From Mycobacterium syngnathidarum (GTDB lineage Bacteria > Actinomycetota > Actinomycetes > Mycobacteriales > Mycobacteriaceae), in the NCBI RefSeq assembly GCF_001942625.1, contig NZ_MLCL01000021.1, forward strand, positions 1 to 56,061: 56,061 bases of DNA, read 5' to 3'. A program made the translations under genes and the position numbers. Positions 37,915 through 46,666 of this stretch are shown here, one piece after another. The notes under the pieces are model-generated. The model saw only the letters and a program-made list of their open reading frames with translations, was not told where the DNA came from and made no database searches. Each line of letters opens with the position of its first letter. Positions within the stretch are counted from its first letter, which is position 1.

Positions 37915-39156
37915 TCAGCGGTCGGGCAGGGCATGCTCGACGATCGGCCGGCGCGGGTGTGGTTCGCGTTCGGCACGTTTGGCAGCCAGATAGACCTGAC
38001 TGGTCTCGGCGGCCACGGTGTGCCAGTCGAAATCGGCGCTGAGCCGCTCGCGGGCCGCGACCGCCCGGCGCTGGGCCGCCTCGGGGTCGTCCAGCACGGC
38101 CCGCACCGCCGCCGCCAGTCCCACCACATCTCGCGGCGCGAACGACATCCCGGTCTGGCCGTCGATCACCGCCTCACCCAGGCCGCCCACGTTGGACGTC
38201 ACCAGTGGCGTACCGGTGGCCGCGGCCTCCAGCGCCACGATGCCGAAGGGCTCGTAGTGGCTGGGCAGCACCGCGGCGTCCGCAGCCTGCAGGGCACCCA
38301 GCAGCTCCTCGTGCCCCAGCCGTCCGACGAACCGGGTTGCCTTGAACACCTTGTGCTTTCGGGCCTGGTCGACAAGCCACTGCTGCTGGGTTCCGTCGCC
38401 GGCGATCGTCAGGGTGGTGCCGGGATGTGCGCGGCGGATACGAGGCAGGGCCGCGATCGCGTCGTGCACGCCTTTCTCGTATTCCAACCGGCCGACGTAG
38501 AGCAACTCGGGCGGGCCCTGGCGTACCTGCCGTGGGGCGAACGGCCAGAGATCGGCGTCGATCCCGTTGCGGATCACCCTGATCTCGGACAGATCGGGGC
38601 CGAACAGCTCGGTGATCTCGTCGTTCATCGAAGCCGAACATGTGATCAGCGAATCGGACTCGCGCACCAGCCACGACTCCACGGCATGGACCTGGCGGCT
38701 GATCGGACCGGAAACCCAGCCCGAATGCCGACCCGCTTCGGTCGCATGGATCGTGGAAACCAGTGGTACATCGAAGTATTCGGCCAGTGCGATGGCAGGG
38801 TGGGCAACCAGCCAGTCGTGGGCGTGGACGAGGTCGGGCACCCAGCGGTCGCCCGAATTGTCTTTGACGGCAAGGCCGGTGCGCACCATGGCGTGCCCCA
38901 TGGCCAGGGTCCAGGCCATCATGTCGGTGCCGAACTCGAACTCGTGCGGATCCTGCGCCGCGGCCACCACCCGGACGCCCTCGCTCACCTCGTCGGTGGA
39001 CGGGTGGGTGCTCGGGTCGGTGTCGGTGGGCCTGCGGCTGAGGACCACGATCTCGTGGCCTGCTTCGGCGAGCGCGGTGGCCAGGTGGTGCACGTGTCTG
39101 CCCAGACCGCCGACGACGACGGGTGGGTACTCCCATGACACCATCAGGATCTTCAT
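37915..39156 (-). CDS. GT4 glycosyltransferase, alpha-1,4-glucosyltransferase for polymethylated glucan/glycogen (Rv3032-like)
   Basis: A 413-aa GT-B enzyme of the glycogen-synthase-like GT4 group. The N-terminal donor-side glycine loop is GGLGRHVHHLA (16-26), and the C-terminal sugar-nucleotide site has EPFGIVALEAAATGTPLV, with the two conserved Glu residues. In M. tuberculosis Rv3032 elongates the alpha-1,4-glucan of 6-O-methylglucosyl lipopolysaccharide and contributes to glycogen. It follows the GH57 gene by 91 bp in the same direction. The 39157-39247 gap shows nothing notable. Confidence 0.92.
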   Translation of the reverse strand: MKILMVSWEYPPVVVGGLGRHVHHLATALAEAGHEIVVLSRRPTDTDPSTHPSTDEVSEGVRVVAAAQDPHEFEFGTDMMAWTLAMGHAMVRTGLAVKDNSGDRWVPDLVHAHDWLVAHPAIALAEYFDVPLVSTIHATEAGRHSGWVSGPISRQVHAVESWLVRESDSLITCSASMNDEITELFGPDLSEIRVIRNGIDADLWPFAPRQVRQGPPELLYVGRLEYEKGVHDAIAALPRIRRAHPGTTLTIAGDGTQQQWLVDQARKHKVFKATRFVGRLGHEELLGALQAADAAVLPSHYEPFGIVALEAAATGTPLVTSNVGGLGEAVIDGQTGMSFAPRDVVGLAAAVRAVLDDPEAAQRRAVAARERLSADFDWHTVAAETSQVYLAAKRAEREPHPRRPIVEHALPDR

Positions 39157-39247
39157 GACTGCGTGCTTTCATGCCGGTGCGAGTGTGCGGACAAAGCTGA
39201 GGCTTGGCGGGGTCTGGAGCGGCAGATACGCACGCTCGTGCTGATGG

Positions 39248-40825
39248 TCATTTTGGCAGACGCCGGGCGTCGAGGGCACCGAACAGTCCGTCGGCCTTGT
39301 TCCAGCCGTCGGCGAGCCGTTCGGCATGGTCGCGCCGGCCGGCGGCCAGCGCGTCGGATATCTCGCGGGTGGCGTGGGCGTGCAGGTGAGCGCGGTAGCG
39401 CGCGTAGTCGGCGGCCGAATCCTTGCTCACCATGAACGGCCAATCGCTGGACACGGTCAACAGCGTCTCCCGCAGGATCTGATCGGCCACTCGGTCGCGC
39501 GGGGTCGGTGCACCCACCGCAGCGTGCTGGGTGAGCGCCTTGTCCACGGTGCTCAGGGCGCCGTCGACCACTTCGCTGTTCAACTGGACCAGATCGGCGA
39601 CCTTCTCGCCGTTCCAGACCTGCCAGTTCTTGCCCGAACCCCATGAGCTGGGCGGCAATTCGACCGGGTCGCCGATGAATCCGCCGGCCTTGGCATCTGC
39701 CAGCGTGCCCACCCGTACGCCGGCTGCCGGCAAGGCCCGCAGGACCCGGCCGAGCCATTCCGGGCCCTCGTACCACCAGTGCCCGAACAGTTCGGTGTCG
39801 AATGCGGCCACCACGTGTGCCGGGCGGCCGATCCGCTCGCTCTCACTGATCAGCCGGCGCCGGACCACCTCGACGAAGTCGGCGACATGCTCGTCGATCG
39901 CCCGGTCGGCGCGCTGCGGATCGTAAGGCGCCTTCTCCTCGGACGGGACATTGCGGCCGGTGACCCGGGCCGGCTTGAGGCCCGTGGTGTGGTCATAGGT
40001 GTGGAAATCCCGGTAGGCGGCATGGCCGGGGTAGCCGGACTTGGGCGACCAGACGCGGTAGCTGACCTGCAGATCACGTCCGAACGTCACCACATCGGAC
40101 TGACCGACCGGCCGGCCGAGCGCGGTGTCGCCGTGCAGCGAGGGGCCGTCCACCATGAAGTGCCCGACACCGGCCGCGGCGTAACCGGTCTCCATACCCG
40201 GCCCATACGCACATTCGGGTGCCCAGATGCCGACGGGTGTGTGCGCGAACCGTTGCTGTGCGTCGGCCAGGCCTTCGCGCAACGCGAATTCACGCAGTCG
40301 CGGGTTCAGCAGCGGCTGGAACGGGTGGGACAGCGGGCCGCCCAGTAGTTCGATGGTCTCGGCGTCGATCAGCTGGCGCAACAGTCCGCTGCCACCGTGC
40401 CGCCAATGTGTGGTGAACTCCTCGATGGCCTGGCCGGCCTCGGCATATTCGCGAATGCCGAACTGCCGCAACCCTTCCGGCTCGCGCAGCGTCGTCGCCT
40501 CCTGGGCGCGCAGCTGCCAGTTGGCCAACCAGTGGTGCATGCCCGTCAGGCAGTAGGGGTCATCGAGCTGTGCGGTGACCACCGGAGTCATCCCGAGGGT
40601 GATCAGGTGGCGGCGATCCTCGGCCGCCAGGCCGCGCAGCACCCGCATCAACGGCAGGTAGGCCGCGGCCCAGGACTGGTAGAGCCACTCCTCGCCGACC
40701 GGCCAGCGGCCGTGATGGGCCAGCCAGGGCAGGTGGGTGTGCAGGACGAGCGTGAACAACCCGGGAGCCGGATCGCCGGCGACATCGAGCCGGGTTACCG
40801 GTTCGGGCTCGGGATTCGAGGTCAC
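39248..40825 (-). CDS. GH57 1,4-alpha-glucan branching enzyme (Rv3031-like)
   Basis: A 525-aa glycoside hydrolase family 57 protein. The nucleophile is Glu204 in GIWAPECAYG and the acid/base Asp343 in AAFDTELFGHWWYEGP. The C-terminal helical domain (about 420-525) is typical of GH57 branching enzymes. It is expected to add alpha-1,6 branches to the glucan made by the neighbouring GT4. Start GTG at 40825 overlaps the stop of the upstream methyltransferase as GTGA, so the two are coupled. Confidence 0.92.
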   Translation of the reverse strand: MTSNPEPEPVTRLDVAGDPAPGLFTLVLHTHLPWLAHHGRWPVGEEWLYQSWAAAYLPLMRVLRGLAAEDRRHLITLGMTPVVTAQLDDPYCLTGMHHWLANWQLRAQEATTLREPEGLRQFGIREYAEAGQAIEEFTTHWRHGGSGLLRQLIDAETIELLGGPLSHPFQPLLNPRLREFALREGLADAQQRFAHTPVGIWAPECAYGPGMETGYAAAGVGHFMVDGPSLHGDTALGRPVGQSDVVTFGRDLQVSYRVWSPKSGYPGHAAYRDFHTYDHTTGLKPARVTGRNVPSEEKAPYDPQRADRAIDEHVADFVEVVRRRLISESERIGRPAHVVAAFDTELFGHWWYEGPEWLGRVLRALPAAGVRVGTLADAKAGGFIGDPVELPPSSWGSGKNWQVWNGEKVADLVQLNSEVVDGALSTVDKALTQHAAVGAPTPRDRVADQILRETLLTVSSDWPFMVSKDSAADYARYRAHLHAHATREISDALAAGRRDHAERLADGWNKADGLFGALDARRLPK

Positions 40826-41604
40826 GGCCGCACCGCGATCGCGACCAGATCGAGGCTGTCATCAATGTTCCGGTTGTTGGGCCCGCCGGCTTCTTCGAGG
40901 TCGAAGTCGTCGACGCTCACCGCGGCCACATCGGCGAGCAGCTGCTCGGGCCATGCCGCACCGGCCACGGCGCGCTGTACCTGCGCCTCGATGATCGAAC
41001 CGCCGTGCCGGGCGTCGAGCTTGGCGAGTCCGTCGCCGTGAAACACCCCGAGCATCGACTCGACGGTGAATCCGGCGTCGTTCAGCAGCTCGGTCAGCTC
41101 GGCGGCGTTGAGCTCGCGGGTGTGGAACGGGTTGAGCGGGGTGTCGCGACCGGGGGAGAAGGTGATCCGGTTGGGCGTGGATACCAGGAACACGCCGCCG
41201 GGACGCAGCACACGGAAGCATTCGGAGACGAATTGACCCTGATCCCACAGGTGTTCGATGACCTGGAAGTTGACCACGACGTCGACCGACTCGTCCTCCA
41301 GTGGCAGCTCGGCGAGGTTGCCGTGCCGGATGTCCACCCTCGGGTAGCGGGCCCGCACGTGCGCGACAGTGGCCTCGTCGTAGTCCAGTGCGATCACCTT
41401 GCGGGCCACGTCGGCGATCAAATCGGCGCCGTAGCCTTCGCCGCAGCCGGCCTCCAGGACGTCTCGGTCGACGCACCGGCCGGTCAACCGCTGGTACACC
41501 ACCTCATGCCGGCGGAACCAGTAATTCTCCTCGGCCAGGCCTGGGATGGTCCGCTCGCCGGTCAGGGGTAGGGCGTGATCCGGGTCGCCAACGAATGCGC
41601 TCAT
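40822..41604 (-). CDS. SAM-dependent methyltransferase of the polymethylated glucan cluster (Rv3030-like)
   Basis: A 260-aa methyltransferase with motif I LEAGCGEGYGADL (about 50-62), IALDYDEATV and NFQVIEHLWDQ. The ATG at 41604 gives MSAFV, close to the M. tuberculosis start. Rv3030 is regarded as a sugar O-methyltransferase in methylglucose lipopolysaccharide synthesis. It is the first gene of a minus-strand operon with the GH57 and GT4 genes. A TAGCCT hexamer 7 nt before the ATG suggests a leaderless mRNA. Confidence 0.9.
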   Translation of the reverse strand: MSAFVGDPDHALPLTGERTIPGLAEENYWFRRHEVVYQRLTGRCVDRDVLEAGCGEGYGADLIADVARKVIALDYDEATVAHVRARYPRVDIRHGNLAELPLEDESVDVVVNFQVIEHLWDQGQFVSECFRVLRPGGVFLVSTPNRITFSPGRDTPLNPFHTRELNAAELTELLNDAGFTVESMLGVFHGDGLAKLDARHGGSIIEAQVQRAVAGAAWPEQLLADVAAVSVDDFDLEEAGGPNNRNIDDSLDLVAIAVRP

Positions 41605-41746
41605 TGGAAGGCAGGCTAACCCAGCCTTGCCCAGGTTGAAGGGGTCGGTGGCCAATCAACCAACGGCTCCCATACCTCAGGGGTGTGGTAGGGGAGGCCG
41701 GAATACAAACTCCGACCAGCTATGGTGTTCCTGCGAACCATCAAAA

Positions 41747-41762
41747 GTTACCGACCGGTAAC
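41747..41762. promoter_or_regulatory. palindrome GTTACCG-AC-CGGTAAC upstream of etfB
   Basis: Perfect 7-bp arms with a 2-nt spacer, 72 nt before the etfB ATG and in a locally AT-rich stretch. It looks like a TetR- or GntR-type operator. The regulator is not identifiable from the window. Confidence 0.5.
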
Positions 41763-41833
41763 ATGATGCTAGTTGCCTAGAACGTGATATGAGCCCGGGC
41801 CACCGGTCTCATCGAGGAGGACGAACCAGAGTC

Positions 41834-42625
41834 ATGACGAACATCGTGGTCCTGATCAAACAGGTCCCAGACACTTGGTCGGAGCGCAAGCTGTCCGACG
41901 GCGATTTCACCCTCGACCGTGAGGCTGCCGACGCCGTGCTCGACGAGATCAACGAACGCGCCGTGGAAGAGGCGCTGTTGATCAAGGAGCGTGAGGGCGG
42001 AGACAGCACCGTCACCGTGCTGACCGCCGGCCCGGAGCGCGCCACCGAGGCGATCCGCAAGGCGCTGTCCATGGGTGCCGACAAGGCTGTGCACCTCAAG
42101 GACGACGGCATGCACGGCTCCGACGTGGTCCAGACGGGCTGGGCGCTGGCCCGCGCGCTGGGCACCATCGAGGGCACCGAGCTGGTAATCGCCGGTAACG
42201 AGGCCACCGACGGCGTCGGCGGCGCAGTCCCGGCCGTGATCGCCGAGTACCTGGGCCTGCCGCAGCTCACCCATGTGCGCAAGCTGACCGTCGACGGCGG
42301 CAAGGTCACCGCCGAGCGTGAGACCGACGAGGGTGTGTTCACCCTCGAGGCAACGCTTCCGGCCGTGGTCAGCGTCAACGAGAAGATCAACGAGCCCCGC
42401 TTCCCCTCCTTCAAGGGCATCATGGCCGCCAAGAAGAAGGAAGTCACCGTGCTCACCCTCGCCGAGATCGGCGTGGAAGCCGATGAGGTCGGCGTTGCCA
42501 ATGCCGGTTCCAAGGTGCTGTCTTCGACCCCGAAGCCGCCGAAGACCGCCGGTGAGAAGGTGACCGACGAAGGCGAAGGCGGTACCAAGATCGCCGAGTA
42601 CCTGGTCGCCCAAAAGTTGATCTAG
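41834..42625 (+). CDS. etfB: electron transfer flavoprotein beta subunit
   Basis: A 263-aa ETF beta subunit (FixA, Rv3029c). The N-terminus NIVVLIKQVPDTWSERKL and the signature GNEATDGVGGAVPAVIAEYL (about 119-138) are typical. The subunit binds AMP and part of the flavin site. It works with etfA to pass electrons from acyl-CoA dehydrogenases to the quinone pool through ETF-quinone oxidoreductase. The ATG at 41834 has GAGGAGGA 12 nt upstream. A longer frame upstream is not needed. The palindrome at 41747 probably controls it. Confidence 0.95.
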   Translation: MTNIVVLIKQVPDTWSERKLSDGDFTLDREAADAVLDEINERAVEEALLIKEREGGDSTVTVLTAGPERATEAIRKALSMGADKAVHLKDDGMHGSDVVQTGWALARALGTIEGTELVIAGNEATDGVGGAVPAVIAEYLGLPQLTHVRKLTVDGGKVTAERETDEGVFTLEATLPAVVSVNEKINEPRFPSFKGIMAAKKKEVTVLTLAEIGVEADEVGVANAGSKVLSSTPKPPKTAGEKVTDEGEGGTKIAEYLVAQKLI

Positions 42626-42670
42626 CAGCTCATTCCGAACTTCCACTTCCGAAAGACGTAACGAGAACTC

Positions 42671-43627
42671 ATGGCTGAAGTACTTGTGCTCGTTGAGCAC
42701 TCCGAAGGCGCGTTGAAGAAAGTCAGCGCCGAGCTCATTACCGCCGCCCGCGCCCTGGGTGAGCCTTCCGCAGTTGTGGTGGGCAAGCCGGGCACCGCGG
42801 CTGCGCTGACCGACGGCCTGAAGGCCGCCGGTGCGGCCAAGATCTACGTCGCCGAGTCCGACGACGCAGAGAACTACCTGCTCACCCCCGTCGTCGACGT
42901 GCTGGCCGGGCTGGCCGAGTCGGCTGCCCCCGCTGGCGTCGTCCTCGCCGCCACCGCTGACGGCAAGGAAATCGCCGCCCGCCTGGCTGCGCGCATCGGC
43001 TCGGGTCTGCTGGTCGACGTGGTCGAGGTCCGCGAAGGCGCCGTGGGTGTCCACAGCATCTTCGGTGGTGCCTTCACCGTCGAGGCCCAGGTCACCAGTG
43101 ACACCCCGGTGATCACGGTGCGTCCGGGCTCCATCGAGGCCACCCCGGCCGACGGTGCCGGCGAGGTCGTCAACGTCGAGGTCCCGGCTCAGGCCGAGAA
43201 CGCGACCAAGATCACCAAGCGCGAGCCCGCCGTCGCCGGTGACCGCCCCGAGCTCACCGAGGCCAGCGTCGTGGTCGCCGGTGGCCGTGGTGTCGGCAGC
43301 GCCGAGAGCTTCTCGGTGGTCGAGGAGCTGGCCGACTCGCTGGGCGGCGCCGTCGGTGCTTCCCGCGCCGCGGTCGACTCGGGTTACTACCCGGGCCAGT
43401 TCCAGGTCGGTCAGACCGGTAAGACCGTGTCGCCGCAGCTGTACATCGCCCTGGGCATCTCCGGCGCGATCCAGCACCGTGCCGGCATGCAGACGTCCAA
43501 GACGATCATCGCGGTGAACAAGGACGAGGAAGCTCCGATCTTCGAGATCGCCGACCTCGGCATCGTCGGTGACCTGTTCAAGGTCAGCCCGCAGCTGACC
43601 GAGGCGGTCAAGGCCCGCAAGGGATAG
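42671..43627 (+). CDS. etfA: electron transfer flavoprotein alpha subunit
   Basis: A 318-aa ETF alpha subunit (FixB, Rv3028c). The C-terminal FAD domain has [11 protein letters not shown] (about 195-205), the signature [20 protein letters not shown] and [20 protein letters not shown], and [19 protein letters not shown]. It binds FAD and accepts electrons from acyl-CoA dehydrogenases. It lies 45 bp after etfB in one operon, ended by the hairpin at 43656-43690. Confidence 0.95.
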   Translation: MAEVLVLVEHSEGALKKVSAELITAARALGEPSAVVVGKPGTAAALTDGLKAAGAAKIYVAESDDAENYLLTPVVDVLAGLAESAAPAGVVLAATADGKEIAARLAARIGSGLLVDVVEVREGAVGVHSIFGGAFTVEAQVTSDTPVITVRPGSIEATPADGAGEVVNVEVPAQAENATKITKREPAVAGDRPELTEASVVVAGGRGVGSAESFSVVEELADSLGGAVGASRAAVDSGYYPGQFQVGQTGKTVSPQLYIALGISGAIQHRAGMQTSKTIIAVNKDEEAPIFEIADLGIVGDLFKVSPQLTEAVKARKG

Positions 43628-43655
43628 ATCGCCCACGGCGTCAACAACGCGTCAA

Positions 43656-43690
43656 CACAAACCCCGGTGCCCGGTGCACCGGGGTTTGTG
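43656..43690 (+). terminator. terminator hairpin after etfBA
   Basis: CACAAACCCCGGTGC and GCACCGGGGTTTGTG form a perfect 15-bp stem with loop CCGGT, 28 nt after the etfA stop. No U-tract follows. Confidence 0.7.
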
Positions 43691-43742
43691 CTGTGTGGGG
43701 CGGGATGCGGCGAAACCGGGCCCACGACATGCGCCGAGTGTC

Positions 43743-43782
43743 ACGCTGGAGTGGCACTCGGGCCCGAGAGCCACTCCAGCGT
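43743..43782. terminator. second long hairpin, loopless palindrome
   Basis: Outer arms ACGCTGGAGTGGC and GCCACTCCAGCGT enclose CTCGGG/CCCGAG with a single A-A mismatch between the two stems, so 38 of 40 nt pair. The segment CCGAGTG just upstream could instead pair with CACTCGG inside it, giving a mutually exclusive fold. It may be a backup terminator or a regulatory leader for the gene at 43916. Confidence 0.5.
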
Positions 43783-43915
43783 TGACAAGCCGGCCGGTGC
43801 GGCCCGAGGACCGGGCAGGCCGGCCGCACCGACTACGGACTTTCCAGGGTTTGCACCCGTGCGTGCGGTGCCAGTGTGGATCTTGTCAGCACGCCAGAGA
43901 ATAAGGATTCGCACA

Positions 43916-44659
43916 ATGAAAATCACAGTCATAGGTGCCAGTGGCCAGATCGGTTCGCGGGTGGTGCGGTTGCTCACCGAGGCCGGGCATGACGTGGTGG
44001 CTGCCTCCCTGTCGTCGGGCGCGAATGTCCTCACCGGGGAGGGCCTGGCGGATGCGCTCAGCGGTGCCGACGCCCTCGTCGACGTCGTCAACTCGCCTTC
44101 GTTCGAGGACGGCCCCGTGATGGACTTCTTCACCAAGTCGTCGCGCAACCTGGCGGCGGCCGCGAAGGAGACCGGAGTCGGACATTACGTCGCGTTGTCG
44201 ATCGTGGGCGCCGACGGACTGCCCGACAGCGGCTACATGCGGGCCAAGGTGGCTCAGGAGAAGAACATCACCGACTCCGGGCTGCCGTACACCGTCGTGC
44301 GGGCCACGCAGTTCCAGGAATTTGCCGAGGCCATCACCGCGTCACTGGTGGTCGGTGACGAGGTGCGGGTTCCCGACGCCCGGATCCAGCTGATCTCCGT
44401 CGACGACGTCGCGGCCGAGGTGGCCAAGGTGGCGCAGGCCGCGCCAATCAACGGCATCGTCAACATCGGTGGGCCGGAAAAGTTTTCGTTCGCCGACATG
44501 GCGCGCGCGGTGCTGGCCGCCCAAGGCGACGAGAAGCCGGTCGTGGTCGATGCGCAGGCGACGTATTTCGGTACCGCGGTCGACGACAACAGCCTGGTCA
44601 CCGGTGACGACGGGATTCTGGGCGAAACCCGCTGGGCCGCACGGTCCGGGGCCCGCTGA
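43916..44659 (+). CDS. NAD(P)H-binding SDR-like protein (NmrA/atypical SDR)
   Basis: A 247-aa protein with an N-terminal Rossmann motif IGASGQIGSRVVRLL (6-20) and the atypical-SDR layout of NmrA-like and quinone-oxidoreductase-2-like proteins. YVALSIVGADG and the conserved GLPYTVVRATQF follow. The classical YxxxK pair is replaced by YMRAKVAQEK. The ATG at 43916 has AAGGA upstream. A longer frame crosses the terminator and is rejected. It heads a three-gene operon absent from the M. tuberculosis order. Confidence 0.82.
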   Translation: MKITVIGASGQIGSRVVRLLTEAGHDVVAASLSSGANVLTGEGLADALSGADALVDVVNSPSFEDGPVMDFFTKSSRNLAAAAKETGVGHYVALSIVGADGLPDSGYMRAKVAQEKNITDSGLPYTVVRATQFQEFAEAITASLVVGDEVRVPDARIQLISVDDVAAEVAKVAQAAPINGIVNIGGPEKFSFADMARAVLAAQGDEKPVVVDAQATYFGTAVDDNSLVTGDDGILGETRWAARSGAR

Positions 44660-44660
44660 C

Positions 44661-45071
44661 ATGCCCGTCTCAGCTGAGCGCGAGCAGGCGCTCCACGATG
44701 CGATGACCGTGATCGCCAGTGTCACACCGCCGTTCATCCCGCCGAACGCCGAGGTGATGACGACGATCATCGAATGGCCCGCCGGATCACCGGGCGCGCC
44801 GCCCCACCGGCATCCCGCCGGGCCCGCATTCGGCTATGTGTTGGAGGGCGAGATGCTCTTCGAGTTGGAGGGCGAGGCTCCGCGGGTGGTCAAAGCGGGG
44901 GAGGCCTTCTGGGAGCCCGGCGGTGATGTCATCCACTACTCGGACGCCAACCACCGCGACGATATTCCGCTGAAGTTCCTTGTCAACATGCTGTGCGTCC
45001 CCGGGGAACCGATGCTCGTCATCGTCGAGGACGATGAACTCGAAGCCCGTAAGGACCGGCGAGTGCGCTGA
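44661..45071 (+). CDS. cupin domain protein
   Basis: A 136-aa RmlC-like cupin. Motif 1 is PPHRHPAGPAFGYVLEGEM (His and Glu metal ligands) and motif 2 is EAFWEPGGDVIHYSDAN (His). It could be a small dioxygenase, isomerase or metal-dependent sensor. It starts one nt after the SDR stop, and its own stop overlaps the nitroreductase start as TGATG, so all three genes are co-translated. Confidence 0.82.
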   Translation: MPVSAEREQALHDAMTVIASVTPPFIPPNAEVMTTIIEWPAGSPGAPPHRHPAGPAFGYVLEGEMLFELEGEAPRVVKAGEAFWEPGGDVIHYSDANHRDDIPLKFLVNMLCVPGEPMLVIVEDDELEARKDRRVR

Positions 45072-45730
45072 TGGCCGAGTTCGAAGACGTGGTCCGCTCA
45101 CGCAGGTCGTCACGAATGTTCTTGACGGACAAGCCTGTTCCGCGACGACTTCTGGACGAGGCACTGGCGTTGGCGGTGCGGGCACCGTCGAACTCGAACA
45201 CACAACCCTGGCGCGTCTTCTTCGCCACCGGTCAGCGGCGCGTCCGATTGGTGGATGCGCTGCTGACCGCAGTCGCGGCCGCACCCCCCGCGATCGGCTC
45301 GGCCGGCCTGCCACCGAAGTTCGCCCACCTGCGCAGGGAAAGCGGCGCTCTGGTCTACGGAGCCATGGGGATTGCCCGCGACGATGCCGAGGGCCGCTGG
45401 GCCGCCCAGCTCCGCAACTGGCAGTTCTTCGGCGCCCCCGTCGCCGCAGTGGTCTGCATGCACCGCGATTTCACGAACGTGGACGCGCTGGGCGTCGGGA
45501 TGTTCCTGCAGACCCTGCTGCTGGCGTTGAACGAACGGGGTATCGGCAGTTGCGTGCAGGTGTCGATCTCGTTCTATCCAGATGTGTTGCGGGAACAACT
45601 CGACATCCCCGACGACCTGACCGTCCTGTGCGGGCTGTCGATCGGGTACGCCGACCCCGAGTTTCCGGCGAATCACCTGGACACACCGCGGAACCCGATC
45701 GGTGAGAACGTGGTGTTCCTCGACGACTGA
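45071..45730 (+). CDS. nitroreductase family protein
   Basis: A 219-aa FMN-dependent NAD(P)H oxidoreductase. It has the FMN-phosphate Arg/Ser segment SRRSSRMF (10-17) and APSNSNTQPWRVFF (38-51), then GMFLQTLLLALNERGIGSCVQ and the final GENVVFLDD. Substrates may be quinones, flavins or nitro compounds. Together with the SDR and cupin it suggests a small redox detoxification module. This is inference from linkage. Confidence 0.87.
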   Translation: MAEFEDVVRSRRSSRMFLTDKPVPRRLLDEALALAVRAPSNSNTQPWRVFFATGQRRVRLVDALLTAVAAAPPAIGSAGLPPKFAHLRRESGALVYGAMGIARDDAEGRWAAQLRNWQFFGAPVAAVVCMHRDFTNVDALGVGMFLQTLLLALNERGIGSCVQVSISFYPDVLREQLDIPDDLTVLCGLSIGYADPEFPANHLDTPRNPIGENVVFLDD

Positions 45731-45817
45731 CGCCGGACCAAAAAAGTCACCTGGCGCTCACGGACATGTCACACGGGCGATGCCGTACGGAGACCCCACT
45801 GGGCGACCGTGCTGGTT

Positions 45818-46666
45818 ATGAGCACTGCATCTGTACTCATCGCCGCTGATCGCACCGACAGCGCGGCGCCCGGTGCGCCCCGCTACACCCTGCTGTTGTC
45901 CGCCGACTCCGAGCTCATCGAAGCCGCCCAGCGGCTCCGGCACGACGTGTTCACCTCCGAACCCGGATTCGCACTTGCCGGCACCACCGATGGACGTGAC
46001 GCCGACCGATTCGACGAACACTGCGACCACCTGCTGGTACGCGAGGACCACACTGGTGAATTGGTGGGTTGTTACCGGATGCTGCCGCCGCCGGGCGCCA
46101 TCGCCGCAGGCGGTCTCTACACCGCCACCGAGTTCGACGTCCGTGGCCTCGATGCACTGCGGCCGTCTCTGGTCGAGATGGGCCGGGCGGTTGTGCGCGC
46201 CGACCATCGCAACGGCGCCGTCGTCCTGCTCATGTGGGCAGGAATCCTGGCTTACCTCGACCGCTCCGGCTACGACTATGTGACGGGCTGTGTGTCGGTG
46301 CCCGTCGCGGGGAACGCCGACGGCCCGCCGGGGACCCAGATCCGCGGCGTCCGTGACTTCGTGCGCCGCCGCCACGCCGCGCCCGCAGAACACACGGTGT
46401 ACCCCTACCGTCCCGTCGTCCTCGACGGCAGAGGACTCGACGACATCGAGCCCCCGGCGCGGACCACGGTGCCGCCGCTGATGCGCGGCTACTTGCGGCT
46501 GGGCGCGCAGATCTGCGGGGAACCGGCCCACGACCCCGACTTCGGGGTGGGCGACTTCCCGGCCCTGCTGGACAAGCGTCGGGCCGACGTGCGCTATCTC
46601 ACCCGCCTGCGCTCGGTCTCGGCGGCAGCCGACATGGCCGACGGGATGGGCGGGGGCGCGTCATGA
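45818..46666 (+). CDS. GNAT-type N-acyltransferase, OlsB-like (Rv3027c-like)
   Basis: A 282-aa hemolysin-like acyltransferase. The core [13 protein letters not shown], the Glu/Asp-rich [19 protein letters not shown], and [20 protein letters not shown] follow the pattern of OlsB, which acylates the amino group of ornithine from acyl-ACP. The GNAT fold is shared by autoinducer synthases. The ATG at 45818 is preferred over one three codons earlier. It overlaps the PlsC-type gene by ATGA. The pair would make an ornithine lipid-type acyl amino acid, as inferred from order and homology. Confidence 0.8.
   Translation: MSTASVLIAADRTDSAAPGAPRYTLLLSADSELIEAAQRLRHDVFTSEPGFALAGTTDGRDADRFDEHCDHLLVREDHTGELVGCYRMLPPPGAIAAGGLYTATEFDVRGLDALRPSLVEMGRAVVRADHRNGAVVLLMWAGILAYLDRSGYDYVTGCVSVPVAGNADGPPGTQIRGVRDFVRRRHAAPAEHTVYPYRPVVLDGRGLDDIEPPARTTVPPLMRGYLRLGAQICGEPAHDPDFGVGDFPALLDKRRADVRYLTRLRSVSAAADMADGMGGGAS

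Noticed and set aside
41777..43636. A 619-codon minus-strand frame opposite etfB and etfA
   Set aside because: Antisense shadow of two certain genes, with repetitive Gly/Asp/Leu composition.
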